Assembly (NCBI GenBank): GCA_028023455.1
Contig: JAQFVV010006255.1
Location: 186,001 to 250,000 of the forward strand
Direction: 5' to 3'
Length of the DNA stretch: 64,000 nucleotides
Source of the DNA: Epiperipatus broadwayi
Lineage: Eukaryota > Onychophora > Udeonychophora > Euonychophora > Peripatidae
In this document: in pieces, positions 24,385-36,499 of the stretch
Layout of the letters: each line of letters begins with the position of its first letter
Numbering within the stretch: position 1 is the stretch's first letter
Translations under genes and position numbers: made by a program
Notes under the pieces: model-generated
What the model was told of the DNA's origin: nothing
Databases searched by the model: none
What the model saw: the letters and a program-made list of their open reading frames with translations, nothing else

Positions 24385-25640
24385 CCAAAGTATTATTTAA
24401 ATAATAAGTGTAATAATGCTCAAGAAAATTCAAGAAGATTAAAATATATTGAATATAAGAGAATAAAGCAAACATAAACTAACTGTTACTCAATCTGCAT
24501 GTGATCAGTGCAAGTTTTAAAAGATCACACATGATTCAGTTTCTTCAATTTGGAAACTTAAATGTATTATTCTATCTAAAAGTGGAACAAGACTAACATG
24601 AAGAAATGGTTAAGTTCATAGAACTGGTATTCAAAGTAGACTTGCATGCAATTTAAAAAAAACAAAACATACATATTAACTTAAAATTTACTTCATAACA
24701 AAATTCAGAAAATTTGTAAATTCAATATTTGAAATTCTAATCTTTAATATGCTTCAATGCCAACATGTTATAGATTAAATAAATTCTTAACCTGATGTAT
24801 TTTCCTGATTTTATAGATAGTTTGTTTGAAACGTAAAAATATTTTTGACCATAGCATGAAACTAAAACAATCCAAAAAAAAAACAATCAAATGCATCACT
24901 ATTTTATATTTTAAATTAAATTTGTCAAGCTATTAATAAATCATATCTTAATCATTAGAAATAAAATCAAATATCAATATTGATTTAATATTTTTGTTGG
25001 AAAATTATAGTGAAGCCATTTTTTTATGGTTGATCATTGTTCAAAAATTGTATGCTTTACCAAACATTATTAATTATGTTAAAACAAAAAAATATAATAG
25101 CATATAAAAGAGTAGGTATTGACATCATTTTATATTATTTTTTAGAATAATATCACAATGAATTTCTAAAAACTCCATTTGAATATTTCATTACACTTAG
25201 TCAATATTAAATGAAAATGAGCCATTAAATTAAAAAAAAAATAGACTCATAGAATTTGAATCCTTCAAATTTTTTTTTGAATTTAAATAATAATTGTATA
25301 AAATTTTAAAAATATTTATTGAAATCACATAAATCATATAATTTTTTATGTATTAAAAATGTGTTAAATCACATTTTTTTTTATGATTTTTCAATTTAAA
25401 ATTGATTTTAAAAGCTTCAATCTAGTCATATGTAAATGTTATATACTCATATTAACTCTTTATTTACTATTACATTAAAAAACCAAATTTCATAATTATT
25501 TCTTATCATTAAATTGTTCCTGAAATTTACATTTTATTTTTAAAAATTATCTTGATTGTTTGGCAATATTTGAAATCACTTCAAAACCTGTGAATCTATA
25601 TAAAATTTGAATTTCAAAAATCTTACATGCTTTCACTTTT
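24385..25640. other. AT-rich spacer, nothing recognised
   Basis: AT-rich sequence with T and A runs. No frame or repeat identified. Confidence 0.45.
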
Positions 25641-25644
25641 CAGC

Positions 25645-27180
25645 AAAAAAACTTTTATTATTGATTACAGTTTCAACTGTGCCATGAAGTCTTCATCAGA
25701 TCTACAAAATTTGAACACACTTAAAAATACAACCATTAAAATACATTATTTTATATAAAATTATTAAATTCTTATCAAACTTTTAAATTTTTTAAAAAAA
25801 TATTTCCTAACCTTTTCAATTCATATAATATCTTTAACATATTTACCATCTTATTTTATATTCTTTTAAAATCTTTTCTATCCTCTTTCTTTATAACATA
25901 TACCTATACATATAACTTTAATACATATAACATTTACATTATAAAGTAATTATAATTACGTACTCAAAAAAAAAAATCATTATCAATATAATCTTTCTTT
26001 ATCTTTTATTTTAACTAAATACTTAATTCCATTCATATTACCTTCTTAATTATTCCATATAAAATCTTCTTACCTTATTCTATTCTTTCAACTTTCTCTA
26101 TCCTCCATCTTACTCTAGTAATTCAACTTCCTTTTTAACCTCTCTTTCATATTCTATCCTACAGCTACCTCTATTAACTATTTTTATAACTATTAATATT
26201 TCTTACTATTTCTATCACACGCACACAAAAACAACTTCCTTTTCTCTTATACTATTATTTCCTTTTATGCTATTATTGTTTTTACTCCTCCCCCATTTTT
26301 ATTAAGATTTGGTTTAATTTTCTTTATAAATATTGCTTCCTTTATTTTTCTGTCCCTTAATTTATCTGTGTAACTAATCATTCTAATGCTCTCTTTCCCA
26401 ATATTATGACCTGTTTCCATAATATGCATATATATTGGTGACCTTTTATCATATTTATGCTGTACCAACCAATATGTATAGAATTTTTTGTTTCGCCCAC
26501 ATACTTATTTCTAATTCTTTTATTTTTACATATTTTACATTCTATTTTATACACACCATTAATATTCCTCCTCTCCTCATTAATATATTTATTATCTAAT
26601 ATGTACATCACATTCTTTCTTTTTGTATTTACTATTCTATAACTTATAGTATTCTTAAAAGTTTTATTAATTGTTCTAATAATTCTATTTATCCCATTAA
26701 CTACTCTATTATCATTAGTCTTAATTCCTATATACTTTTCTCTATTATCTTTCTTCCTTACAACTTCTCTACCTTCTTTTTCTTCCTCTTTAAATTTCTC
26801 TTCTATTCTTTCTATATTCTTTCTTAACACTTCTGGAAAATTACTATCCTTAAAATTTTTAACTATCATCCCTACTCCCTTATCATAATCTTCTTTTTTA
26901 TTACAATAACTAATAGCCCTATGCATCCTTGAATTTATAGAATTAATTTTATACCTATTATTAATATTAGACCTCCAATTCACAATATTTTTTATTACCT
27001 ATTTTTCTATACACTTCTGTCTCTAATTCACATCTTCCCTTAACATACACTTTCCTTATTAATATATTTAAATATGCTAATTTATTCTCCTTTTTTCATT
27101 CTACGGTAAATTTTAACTTTTCATCCACCTTGTTAATTTTATCTATATATTTTTTATTTTTGCATTTTAGTTTTAATTTC
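25645..27180 (-). mobile_element. Penelope-like element A, 5'-truncated
   Basis: The minus strand reads from RT motif E onward: 'LKFTVE', 'KENKLAYLNILIRK', 'LETEVYRKIGNKK' (about 27020-27130). An open stretch of about 200 codons (26378-26983) follows with a Lys/Glu-rich linker 'ERIEEKFKEEEKEG'. Then comes the GIY-YIG endonuclease: GIY half 'NGVYKIECKICKN' (about 26540-26580) and YIG half 'KYVGETKNSIH' (about 26484-26516). A -1/+1 slip near 26465 moves the frame to 26265-26468: 'QHKYDKRSPIY', 'METGHNIGKESI', 'RKIKEAIFIKKIKPNLN'. The catalytic core motifs of the RT are absent through truncation. The two-Cys CKIC motif between the halves is typical of Penelope endonucleases. The same family forms the 45.8-47.5 kb palindrome. 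Confidence 0.8.
25671..25699 (-). ncRNA. Hammerhead-like core in the PLE-A tail
   Basis: GAT, CTGATGA (25693-25699), A, GACT..AGTT hairpin, GAAA (25671-25674), then ACTGTAATC, where ATC can pair with GAT. One extra A in the core region and short stems make activity doubtful. Equivalent, more altered motifs are in both arms of the 45.8-47.5 kb palindrome. Confidence 0.4.
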
Positions 27181-27184
27181 TGAA

Positions 27185-27465
27185 AACAATTGAGAAAATT
27201 AACATTGATTTAATTCTCAGAAATGTATGAAATTAAAATGTTTTTAAAGAACTTCAGCATGCTTTATTTTCACTATTTCTAGAACACTATTTTTTGATGT
27301 TTTATGAGTGAATATGATAATCATGCTATTCTGATTATCTAACAATTTATATATTAATTCACATTTTCCTATCATTGTGTGTGTTAGCATACAACTTTAC
27401 TACAATGGCAGATAAAGGTTTTCTAAACATCCACAGACATATTTTAACCTATTAATAAGTTTTAT
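27185..27465. other. AT-rich spacer, nothing recognised
   Basis: Nothing recognised between the PLE 5' truncation and the hammerhead units. Confidence 0.4.
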
Positions 27466-27637
27466 TATTCATTCATTAGACTAGAGATTATCTAATAATG
27501 AATAATATTTCTGTAGTGTAATTTTTATTACACCACTCTCATGCAAGGTAGGGACTGGTCTCTATCATCTTTAAACAACTTGTAGAGGGATGTAATCATA
27601 AACATGACCAAAGAAATATGAAAAAAAATTATGATCC

Positions 27638-27679
27638 CCAAAATGCACATTTTGTGCTGAATCAGCACTCATAAGTTGG
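27638..27679 (-). ncRNA. Hammerhead motif, unit at 27.65 kb
   Basis: CCAA (27676-27679), CTTATGA (one core change, G to T), a full 6-bp stem II GTGCTG/CAGCAC (27654-27668), AAAA for GAAA, TGTGCAT, T, TTGG (27638-27641). Stem I and stem II are intact, but two core bases differ, so it is probably inactive. Confidence 0.6.
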
Positions 27680-27982
27680 CTCAGTCCACAATCTCTTAGT
27701 CAAATCTTCATCTTTGTTCATTATATGTAGATAGCAAATTACTAAGTCTTTACCTTGCATGAAATCAGTGTAGTGAAAGTTATACTGCAGAAATATTATT
27801 CATTATTGAATAAATTTTAGTTTAATGAATTACCAAGAAAAATTATTATATAATTTCCATTAAGTGGTTATGACAAACTTGTGAAGGCAACAAGTTTAAC
27901 ACATCAATTACAGTATTGTAATTTCATATCTACATATATATTGAACAATTATAAAGATATATGTAAGAGATTATGGTCTGGG

Positions 27983-28024
27983 CAAACAGATGAGTATTGA
28001 TTCAGCACAAAATGTGCATCTTGG
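27983..28024 (+). ncRNA. Hammerhead motif, unit at 28.0 kb
   Basis: CAAA, CAGATGA (core U to A), GTATTGATTCAGCAC, AAAA, TGTGCATC, TTGG (28021-28024). The core and stem II are altered; a decayed copy. Confidence 0.55.
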
Positions 28025-28234
28025 GTTCATACATCTTTTTCACATGTCTTTTGCCAAATAATTATGATTGCATCCCTCTATATACTGTTAAAAGTGAATA
28101 GAAACTAGTCCCTACTTTGTATAAGAATGATGTAGTGAAAATTACACTACAGAAGTATTATTCATTATTGGATACTTTGTAGTCTAATGAATAGCTAATA
28201 AAAATTATAAATACACTTTCATTACATGATTTTT

Positions 28235-30440
28235 CTCTAAGTTGAAATATTGTAGACAGTGGCCATCTCTGGCCATACCAATATTACAACCATCTTACAT
28301 TTAGAATATATTAATTAAAAGGAAAATGATAGATTTAATAATATCAAACATTAATATATTTTTTAAATGATGATATGATAATTCACAAGCATTGGATTTT
28401 CAATAATAATGTAAATATCATTATAATTTGTAAAGCATTGCAAAAGAGAGAGAAAAGTATAAAATCAAATAAATAATTTATTTTCTCTTTATAGTAATTT
28501 TAATTTCTTACCAGTTTCAGTATGAAAAAAGTAATAAGATAAATATTTTGTCCCCTTGGTAAATTATAGAAATCTTAAATTTAAGTTTTAAAAAAATAAT
28601 TATAATGAAAGTTTTTTTTTAATGAAAATAAAATTCTTAATTTTTCTTACATTTTGTTTTTTACTTTTCGGGTTATTTCTCTCCAAAATAATAGAATGTT
28701 TTCCAAATCAAAATTAATTAAAAGATTATCTTCATGAAAGAAAAAAAACTGCAGATTTTTTATGATTGGATTTTTTTATCTTTGAGATGTTTTGCAATTT
28801 TAATTTTGAAGAAGAAAAATAATCTTTTATGAAAACAGGGCCAATTGGTTAATCTTTAATTTTGTTATATGGAAGACAAGATTTTAATTGAATGAAGACA
28901 AGATCACTGTAAAAAGTACTATAGGGAAGTAATTGAATCAATAGATCTGAGTATCTCATAAAGAATGGTCAGTCTTGGTTAAGCTGCTGAAGAAGTCAGT
29001 AGCAGCAGAGTTTTCTGATTCAACTTTTAAAGAAGATAGAAACAAAATTTCAGCTGTGAAGAGCACATTACTAGTTTTGAAAAAGGTTTTTTTAATGGAC
29101 AGCATATATTAAACCTTAGCTAAAAGCTAAGCATCATTTCATTTCAACCATGTAACCTGTTCATTAAAGAAAATGTGAAAACATCTCTGAAGTAATCTAA
29201 AACAATCTTTGTCTTCTTCCAATAGCATAGAATATCTTTCTCAGTTTTAGCCTAACCTGAAAAATTATTAACATGTAAATGTTTTTTTTTTGTAAATAAT
29301 AATTGATCATATTGAATAATTTTACTAATTTAATAAATAATATTTTGTTAAACATGTTTCTTTATTCATTTGATTTTTTCTCCAAAATTATAAGAATGAT
29401 TTTTAATTAATTTAAAATTTATCTCTGATTGTAAAATAGTGCTTTTCCATTTTAATAGTAAAAAGTAAATAACATAATAAAAGCAAAGATTGGTTAATTT
29501 AATGAATAGAAGTCAACTAATTAATCAGATTTACTATAGAAAATTATAATTTTTTTTGACAAAATGTATTTTAGTTTGAATTATCATATCACATCATTTT
29601 TAATCTTTTTAATTATTAATTAGTTAGTTTAATAAATAATTGTTTAAAAATATTTGTGTTAATATCTTTATTCTTTATTTTTAATTATTAATTAGTTAGT
29701 TTAATAAATAATTATTTAAAAACTATTTTGGTATTAATGTCTTTATTTTTCCAGCTATCTGTTCTATGAATGGGTAGTGTGGGTAACTTGATTTCATTAC
29801 AGCTTAGTATTCTAGGGATTTTTAAATTATCCCAGTCAAACTAAAATAAATTGTTAAATTTACCTTTGTCTTGTTCACAATTACAGTATCTAGAGTTTTT
29901 GTTTTTTGTGCTAGTTTAGAGCAATAATAGTTTATTTAAATATGGTGGTTTATGTCTGTGTTTGAGAATCCAGGTGATAGCTGTGAGGATATATCTCCTT
30001 TAAAATCCATTCACTGCATTTAGAAGAAAATTGGATGGTACATGAATGGTACTATACAACCAGAGAATTGATGGTGATCAGCTTATATCAGCATTCCAGC
30101 ATTATAGTTTTATTATGAGTGAAGATTAGTATTTAAATATGTGCATCTAGATTATGGTTTTATATTTTTCCCTATGTTTAGAAGTATCTAGATAAGTAGT
30201 TGGTTTTATAGTGTACTTTTTAAAATTCAATCACAAATGTTGACCATTGATTTGATTATTCTTGTCTAGCACTGGGTAATTTGTAGTTTATAACTTAGTG
30301 TTAGTATAATTACTGATATAGTTTTGTTCTATGCTGATCTCATACTCATTATATATTTTATTTTATTTATTTACTATTTTTTCATTATATTTGGCATCAG
30401 TGGGAATGATATTTTTCCATCTTCCCATATTTATTCCTAT
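28235..30440. other. Spacer; no gene recognised
   Basis: AT-rich DNA with a slightly less AT-rich part at about 28850-29260. I tried all frames there and found only short broken frames without a family motif. Two near-identical stretches ('TTAATTATTAATTAGTTAG') at about 29609 and 29681 form a short direct repeat. Confidence 0.45.
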
Positions 30441-30505
30441 TTCCCCCACCATTACAATATATGCTCAATAATGATAAAGATATGTATAAGAGATTGTGTC
30501 CGGAG

Positions 30506-30520
30506 CCAACTGATTACACC
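30506..30520 (+). ncRNA. Truncated hammerhead, array unit 1
   Basis: CCAA and CTGATTA are followed directly by the downstream 'CACCCCTTTACAAGGTGTT' block. Stem II, GAAA and stem III have been deleted. Confidence 0.5.
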
Positions 30521-30783
30521 CCTTTACAAGGTGTTAAAAGCAGATAGAAACCAGTTGCTCTCTTGTGTGAGAGTGGTATAGTGAAAATTACACTACAAAA
30601 ATATTTTTCATTATTGAATAATCTCTGGTCTAATAAATGACTAATAAAAATTATTAATATACTTATATTAAATGGTTTATGTCAAAGTTGTGAAAGCACT
30701 GAGATTGACATTAATTAATTATACTCTAATAATTATATATATATATATTGAACAATGATAAATATGTGCAATTGTGATCTGGA

Positions 30784-30823
30784 CCAACTAATGAGGCTAG
30801 TTCATTTAAAATGTGCATCATGG
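30784..30823 (+). ncRNA. Hammerhead motif, array unit 2
   Basis: CCAA, CTAATGA (core G to A), shortened hairpin region, AAAA, TGTGCATC, ATGG. Decayed. Confidence 0.5.
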
Positions 30824-31085
30824 GAATCATACATATTTTGTCTTTGGTCATATAAAATGAATAGAAATGAGTCCCTATCTTGTGTGAATGCAGAAATATT
30901 ATTTATTATTAGAAAATCTCTAGTCTAATAAATACTAAGAAAAATGATTAATATATTTCCATTAAATTGTTTGTGTCAAAGTTGTGAGGGAAACAAGTAT
31001 AATGCTTATCGATTAAACTGTAGTAATTTGCTGACTATACATACTGAACAATGATAAAGATATGGGTAAGAGATCATTGTCTGGG

Positions 31086-31127
31086 CCAACTGATGAGTGC
31101 TGATTCAGCTCAAAGTGCACATCTTGG
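31086..31127 (+). ncRNA. Hammerhead motif, array unit 3
   Basis: CCAA, intact CTGATGA (31090-31096), stem II GTGCTGATTCAGCTC (one end mismatch), CAAAG instead of GAAA plus first stem III base, CACATC, TTGG (31124-31127). Best core of the array, but the GAAA side is altered. Expected cleavage after C31123 if it folds. Confidence 0.6.
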
Positions 31128-31444
31128 GGATCATACATATGTTTTACATGACTTTGGTCACATGTTTATGATTCCATTCCTTTACAAGGTCTTAAAACCA
31201 GATATAAACAAGTCCCTCCATTTGTGAGAGTGGTGTAGTAATAATTACACTACAGATATTATTAATTATTGGATAATATTTAGCCTAATGAATTACTATG
31301 ACAAATTATTAATATACATTCATTTAGTGGTTTGGGTCAAAATTGCAAGGTAGCAAGTATAACCATTATTAATTAAACTGTAATAATTTGCTTTCTGTAT
31401 ACACTGAACAATGATAAAAGTATATGCAAGAGAATTGGTCTGGG

Positions 31445-31487
31445 AAAACTAATAAGTGCTAGTTCAGCAATGAAATATGCATCTTGG
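31445..31487 (+). ncRNA. Hammerhead motif, array unit 4
   Basis: CTAATAA (two core changes, 31449-31455), GTGCTAGTTCAGCA hairpin, GAAA intact (31472-31475), TATGCATC, TTGG. The upstream CCAA is AAAA. Decayed. Confidence 0.5.
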
Positions 31488-31802
31488 AAATCATACATCT
31501 TTTTCACATGTCTTTGGCCACATATTTATGATTAAGTCTCTCTATAATATCTCAAATGGTGATAGAAATTAGTCACTACCTTGACGCATAGTGATGTGGT
31601 AAAAATTATCCTATATAAATATTATAATTGTTTGATAATCTTTAGTTGAATGACTGAAAGATTATTAATATACTTCCATTAAGTGGTTTGTGTGAAAATT
31701 GTAAAGGTAGCAAGATTTTCAGTTATTAATTAAACCGTAGTAATTTGCTATCTACATATACTGATCAATGATAAAAATATGTGTAAAATATTGTGATCTG
31801 GA

Positions 31803-31845
31803 CTAACTGATGAGTGCTCATTGAAAATAAAATGTGCATTTTGGA
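31803..31845 (+). ncRNA. Hammerhead motif, array unit 5
   Basis: CTAA, intact CTGATGA (31807-31813), stem II lost (GTGCTCATTGAAAAT), AAAA, TGTGCATT, TTGG. Decayed. Confidence 0.5.
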
Positions 31846-32310
31846 GATCATGCATTTTTTTCACATGTCATTGGTCACATGTTTATGATTATATCTCTTT
31901 ACAAGGTGTTAAAAGTAGAGAAAAACAAATCTAACTTGCATGAGAGTGGTGTAGTGAGAACTGCACTACAGAAATATCATATTTTAACCTGTTGTAGTAT
32001 AGCAAAAATAATCAAATATGCCTCCAAAAATACTTTTTGTCACAAGCATGAGTAACTTCATTAACTAAATTTAAAACTTTTCAAGCTGCATTTAGTTTTT
32101 TTGTTAAGTATCAGAAAAAAGTTTGTTAATCCACAACATTGTTTTTAAATCAAACAATATTTTGAAATTTAACTTTTTTTAGAATATATTCTTTCAGCAA
32201 TTTTCATGAATGCATTCAGTAAAACATTCTGTATGTTAAAATCTTAATTTCAAATAAGCATTAGTATTTTAATCATATTCTCATTGACATTACAGATATT
32301 TGTATGTTTG

Positions 32311-32416
32311 TCTTTTTTTTTCTCATGTGTCATAGCATCAGCCGGGAAGCAAACCCACTAACCCTGGACAACTGCTTGTAAAGCAGCTGTCACTGACCTC
32401 TTGAACACCAATGCTT
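32311..32416 (-). mobile_element. tRNA-derived SINE, copy 3
   Basis: Minus-strand copy, nearly identical to the 21.09 kb one: 5' end CAAGCATTGGTG, A box region altered (TGTTCAAGAGG), B box GGTTTGCTTCC, tail TGACACATGAG then poly-A. One change in each box suggests an older copy. Confidence 0.75.
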
Positions 32417-32424
32417 GACTGTAT

Positions 32425-33880
32425 GTCATTTTTGTTGTGCAAATTTTATATTTTTCAATTTCTCTTCTCCTATTTCTCCTGAGTCTTGATGATGATAAAA
32501 GTATGTTTTATAATGATGCCTCACATTATATTTTTTGTAAACTTTAATTGTATGGCTATATAAAAATTATGGGTTTTTTTAACTTCAGAAAATAAAAATT
32601 CTAATTCTCTACTTGAAAAATTTTCCATTTTCTTTGCATAGAATTTTTTCTTCTGTTTTTAGAATTTGATTTCATAACACTTCTGTCAGATAAAATTATT
32701 ACTGTCTATGTTCTAAATACATGATTCCAAATTTATATTTTATTTATATTTTTTTACATTATGTAATTTGCATTATAATTTAATAAATATAAAGACATAA
32801 CTTTTGCACCACTGTGAACATGTAAAATTTCAGTTCTATACTAATAAAAAACACACACACGGATATTAAACCCATCCCATGAAACCATTTTAATGTATTT
32901 ATGGAAAGTGTGTTTTATTTAAATTAGCAACGTTTATTAATTAACCTAATCAGAAAATATCTAGATAGTATATTTGTTATACAAAAATATGAAGTTTAAA
33001 AACAATTGCTTTATCAAAGCTGTTTTTTGATTGACAACACCTCTGTTATGAGGTACTATAAAAAAGTAAAAGTAATAATTATTTTGTATCATTTACAATT
33101 TGAAAATAAGATTTGATCAACATTCTAATAGGTTACATGAATGGAATACCATGAATTGTATTAATTTTTAGTTTTAGCAAGACATAACAAAGATAAATCA
33201 ATCTATTATATCATATTTGATTGTATGAAGAAGTATTATAATATTTCTATTCCAAGTTAAATAGTAAGAATAAAAAATATATGAATTTTATTTTAAAATA
33301 ATGTATTGGTTTGCAATAAAAGAAATAATTCATTTTATTTATTCTAGTCAAGTGTGTTCAGTCTTAAAGATTGAATTACAGCTCCTATCGAAGAAGCTGA
33401 AGAAATAAGAAAAAATATTTTAATGCTGTTTTTAACAGTCAAAGTTCATAAAACTGAAGTCACTTAAATAAATAGTTAGTGACCTGGTGTTGGACTTATA
33501 TATCTATATAAAAATGTAGATTGGCTTTAAATCTTAGGATATTTGCATCTTCAGAATTAACTTGGATAGTATAAAAGAACAAAAAATCACTAATATGTAC
33601 TAATCCTATATTTCTTATTGATTATAACTAAATCCAGAAACTGGTTTGAAAACATGAATGTGGAGAAACCAAAATATCTATAATTTCTCAATATTATAAT
33701 AAAGTCAATGGTTCTGAAATAAAATAAATAAAAATGAAAGGATGTATATAAAACCCATATAGTCCTTCGCTTGTTTTTTAAATATATTTTTATATTTCCA
33801 AAATGGCGAGTGCAAATCACTTTCAAAAATGTGATGAGTTATATGTGTAAAGAGCTGCATGTTAGACATAACTGCTTTAT
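32425..33880. other. AT-rich spacer, nothing recognised
   Basis: Contains a short (AC)n near 32851. No coding frame or matched repeat was found; the minus frame at 33590-33826 has no domain. Confidence 0.45.
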
Positions 33881-33884
33881 ATAT

Positions 33885-34720
33885 AGTGTGTTGACCTGAA
33901 GTTCTTATGTAAAAACAGGCAAAACTCTCTATATGTATTGCCACCCAGTGCAATCCAAAGTAATCAATGGATGCCAGAAGGCTTTGCATAAAATCCCCAT
34001 CTATTGCCTATTTATCCAATATCACCAGACTAGTTTTTTGCTTGTGGCCTTTGTCAGTGATGAGCCTTGGATCTGAGAGCACTGCACCTAGATCTTAGGA
34101 TCTAATGCAATCATCCAGCAGCCACCTTTTATCTCTACTTAACTACAAAAGTATGAGACTTAAATTGAAAACACTATATTTCCAATGCAAGCTCATCAGC
34201 TTATATAATCATATAGGTCTGAACTCAGTTCAGTACTTATACATTTTGGTATCTGTTTTTTTAATAACCATAACCACCACTATCCTATTAGGCAGGATTG
34301 ATTTTAAGCTAATAAACATCACATGATCACTATTTCTTATGCTTGCTCTTAACTGTTATTAAAACAGGCAATATATAAGCTGATGAGCTTGTATTGAAAA
34401 TATTATAGTATTTTTCATTTAAGTCTCATAGTTTTTTAGTTAAGTAGACATAAAAGGTGGCTGCTGGAGGGTTTCATTAGATCTTAAGATCTAGGTATAG
34501 TGCTCTCAGATCCAAGGCCCCTCACTGACAAAGGCCACAAGCCAGAAACTAGTCTAGGGATATTGGATGAATAGGCACTAGATGGGGGTTTTATGCACAA
34601 GCCTTTTGGCATCCAGTGATTACTCTGGCTTGCACTGAGTGGCAATACATATAGAGAGTTTTGCCTGTTTTAATAAAAGTTAAGAGCAAGCATAAGAAAT
34701 AGTGATCATGTGAAGTTCTT
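33885..34720. repeat. Large inverted repeat of family E
   Basis: The left arm (about 33895-34200, minus sense) and right arm (about 34375-34715, plus sense) share 'GGATATTGGAT', 'GGCACTAGATGGGG' type blocks, 'AGGCC.CAAGC', 'AGATCTAGGT', 'AAAAGGTGGCTGCTGGA' and 'GCTGATGAGCTTG'. A central piece (34322-34355) is also the inverse of 34679-34712. The frames over it at 33705-33989 and 34105-34326 are not believed. Confidence 0.7.
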
Positions 34721-34724
34721 ATGT

Positions 34725-36335
34725 ATATAAAAAAAAATAGAAGAGAAAAGTACACATATATTATTAGAAAAACTAGTGGTCAAATAGTAGCATAAAATTA
34801 ATTAGTAATAGAAAAATAAACTTATTGTCATAATTAACTTCTGACAGGTTTATAATTTTTTTAAAAATCTGATTGTTTAAACTTTCAGAAAATAATATAT
34901 TTCTTTTTAATAATAAACATGGATAGATTTTATCCATGTCCAAATGAAATTATTTTTATTTTTTTTTACTAATAACAAAAATTATGGATAAATATAGGTA
35001 ATGTTGTCATTTTTATAAAGTGATAATTTTCATAAACTTGTATGATGCTAATTATATTTTGATATTAAAATGAAAGATTTATATACTAAAGAAAAATCCT
35101 GTCTGTGTAGATTTAAAAATCTGCAATAAATTATCTGTAAGTTCTTAAATGAATTAAGTATTAAGCTGAGTTATCATGATTATATGTTTAGATGCTACCA
35201 TAAAAGTTTTTAAAGAGATTTAAAAAAATAATAATCCAATAATAAAGTTATGATCAAAAGATGAAAACAGTTTAAAGGTAAAGAAAGTTTTATTTTCAAA
35301 GTGGATTGTGTTGAATTAAATGAAAGAAGAAATAAACATGTAATATGAAACTTTTTTCAATCAAAATTTAATTCCAGAATTATTGAAAAAGTAATAATTA
35401 TAAAAAATATTTTTTAAAAAATGTTTTTATTTAATTTGATGACTAATATACTAAAATGCAAAAAGTATTTTTTTTGGACAACAATTTTGATTGTTATATG
35501 TAACTTCAAATAAAAAAATGGAATTTTCTTAATTAATTCAATTAATACAGATGATCAAAATTAAATATTAAAGTTATATATAATATTCAAAATTGTTGTC
35601 CAAGAAAAACTTATATATTGCTTTTTAGACTTTGGTCTTCATTTTAAATAAAATATTTTTTTTAGAAAATATTTTTTATATGTATTATATTTTATTTATT
35701 AGTGTTTGTTTCAAAAATGCAAAATTTGAAGAAATTTTTTTTCCCTCAAATTAAATCAAATATAGTGCCATCTTTTCGCATGACTAAAAACTTACCAAAA
35801 TGATTTGAATGGGTTTTGAAATGAGGCTCCCCAACACTGATAGGCTGAATAATTTTGAAATATTGCATTGTTATTTGTTTTGGCATTGAAACTAAACATG
35901 TGTACGAAATTTGAAGAAAATCTGTTTAGTAAAAGTAGGTTAAAAATTGGTTACAAGATTTGACTAGAGTTTTCTTTAAAAACTAAGATTTTAAGCATAC
36001 AATAACATCACATTTTGATTTTAGAATTACATGGAATTAAAATTATTAATAGAAAAAAGACTAAAATGTTCAAAAGAATTTGTTTTTAGTAAAGAAATAC
36101 TTTCTAAAGAAATTTGATAGGAGTGAAATATAACCAAAAGATATAGATGAAATTGGACATCTGCTGAAATAAAATATGAAATCCTATGCACAAAAAAATT
36201 AAAAAGTCATTGCTGAAAGATGATTTCCAACTTAAATGGTTAAAGCTAATAGTGAAAGATTAATAAAAGTATTATCATTTATGATTACAAAATGGTTAAA
36301 ATTTAACATATTTAACAAATGGAATAATATAGTTG
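34725..36335. other. AT-rich spacer, nothing recognised
   Basis: No coding frame, RNA gene or matched repeat. Confidence 0.45.
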
Positions 36336-36338
36336 CAG

Positions 36339-36395
<57 letters not shown>

Positions 36396-36494
36396 CATTA
36401 CCATTATTATCATCATCATCATCATTACCATCATTATCATTATCATCATCATCATTACCATTATTATTATCATTATTATTATTATTATTATTAA
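36339..36494. repeat. Compound (ATT)n/(ATC)n microsatellite
   Basis: About 50 trinucleotides: pure ATT first, then mixed ATT, ATC and ACC. Similar in composition to the 3' tail of the LINE at 14.4 kb, but no LINE coding sequence precedes it. Confidence 0.95.
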
Positions 36495-36499
36495 TGATA

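Larger units (their letters stand above)
27470..28230. mobile_element. Retrozyme-like hammerhead units, inverted pair
   Basis: A minus-sense unit (about 27470-27735) abuts plus-sense sequence (about 27737-28230) of the same family. Shared landmarks are 'AGAGATTATC.AATAATGAA', 'TAGTGTAATTTTTATTACA' or its direct form, 'AGCAAATTACTA', 'TTTACAAGGTGTTAAAA'-type blocks and the hammerhead core in each. Units match the 30.4-32.0 kb array. Confidence 0.7.
30445..31985 (+). mobile_element. Tandem array of retrozyme-like hammerhead units
   Basis: Five head-to-tail units with ribozyme cores at 30510, 30788, 31090, 31449 and 31807. The last spacings are 302, 359 and 358 bp, so the full unit is about 358 bp; the first is cut by a deletion. 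Each unit runs 'TACTGAACAATGATAAA', 'AGAGATTGTGGTCTGGGCCA' (consensus), hammerhead, 'TCATACATCTTTTTCACATG', 'TTTACAAGGTGTTAAAA', 'GAGAGTGGTGTAGTGA.AATT', 'ATTATT.ATTATTGGATAAT', 'GTAATTTGCT'. No ORF. Size, tandem form and a type I hammerhead with a tiny stem III match animal retrozymes, which are thought to be moved by PLE enzymes and to yield circular RNAs. Copies differ noticeably, so the array is not recent. Confidence 0.75.

Noticed and set aside
28850-29260. Decayed gene in a less AT-rich patch
   Set aside because: All six frames are broken and no family motif could be recognised.
34180-34420. Hammerhead cores at the GCTGATGAGCTTG sequences of family E
   Set aside because: CTGATGA is present, but no paired stem II follows and GAAA is misplaced or changed to GGAAA.
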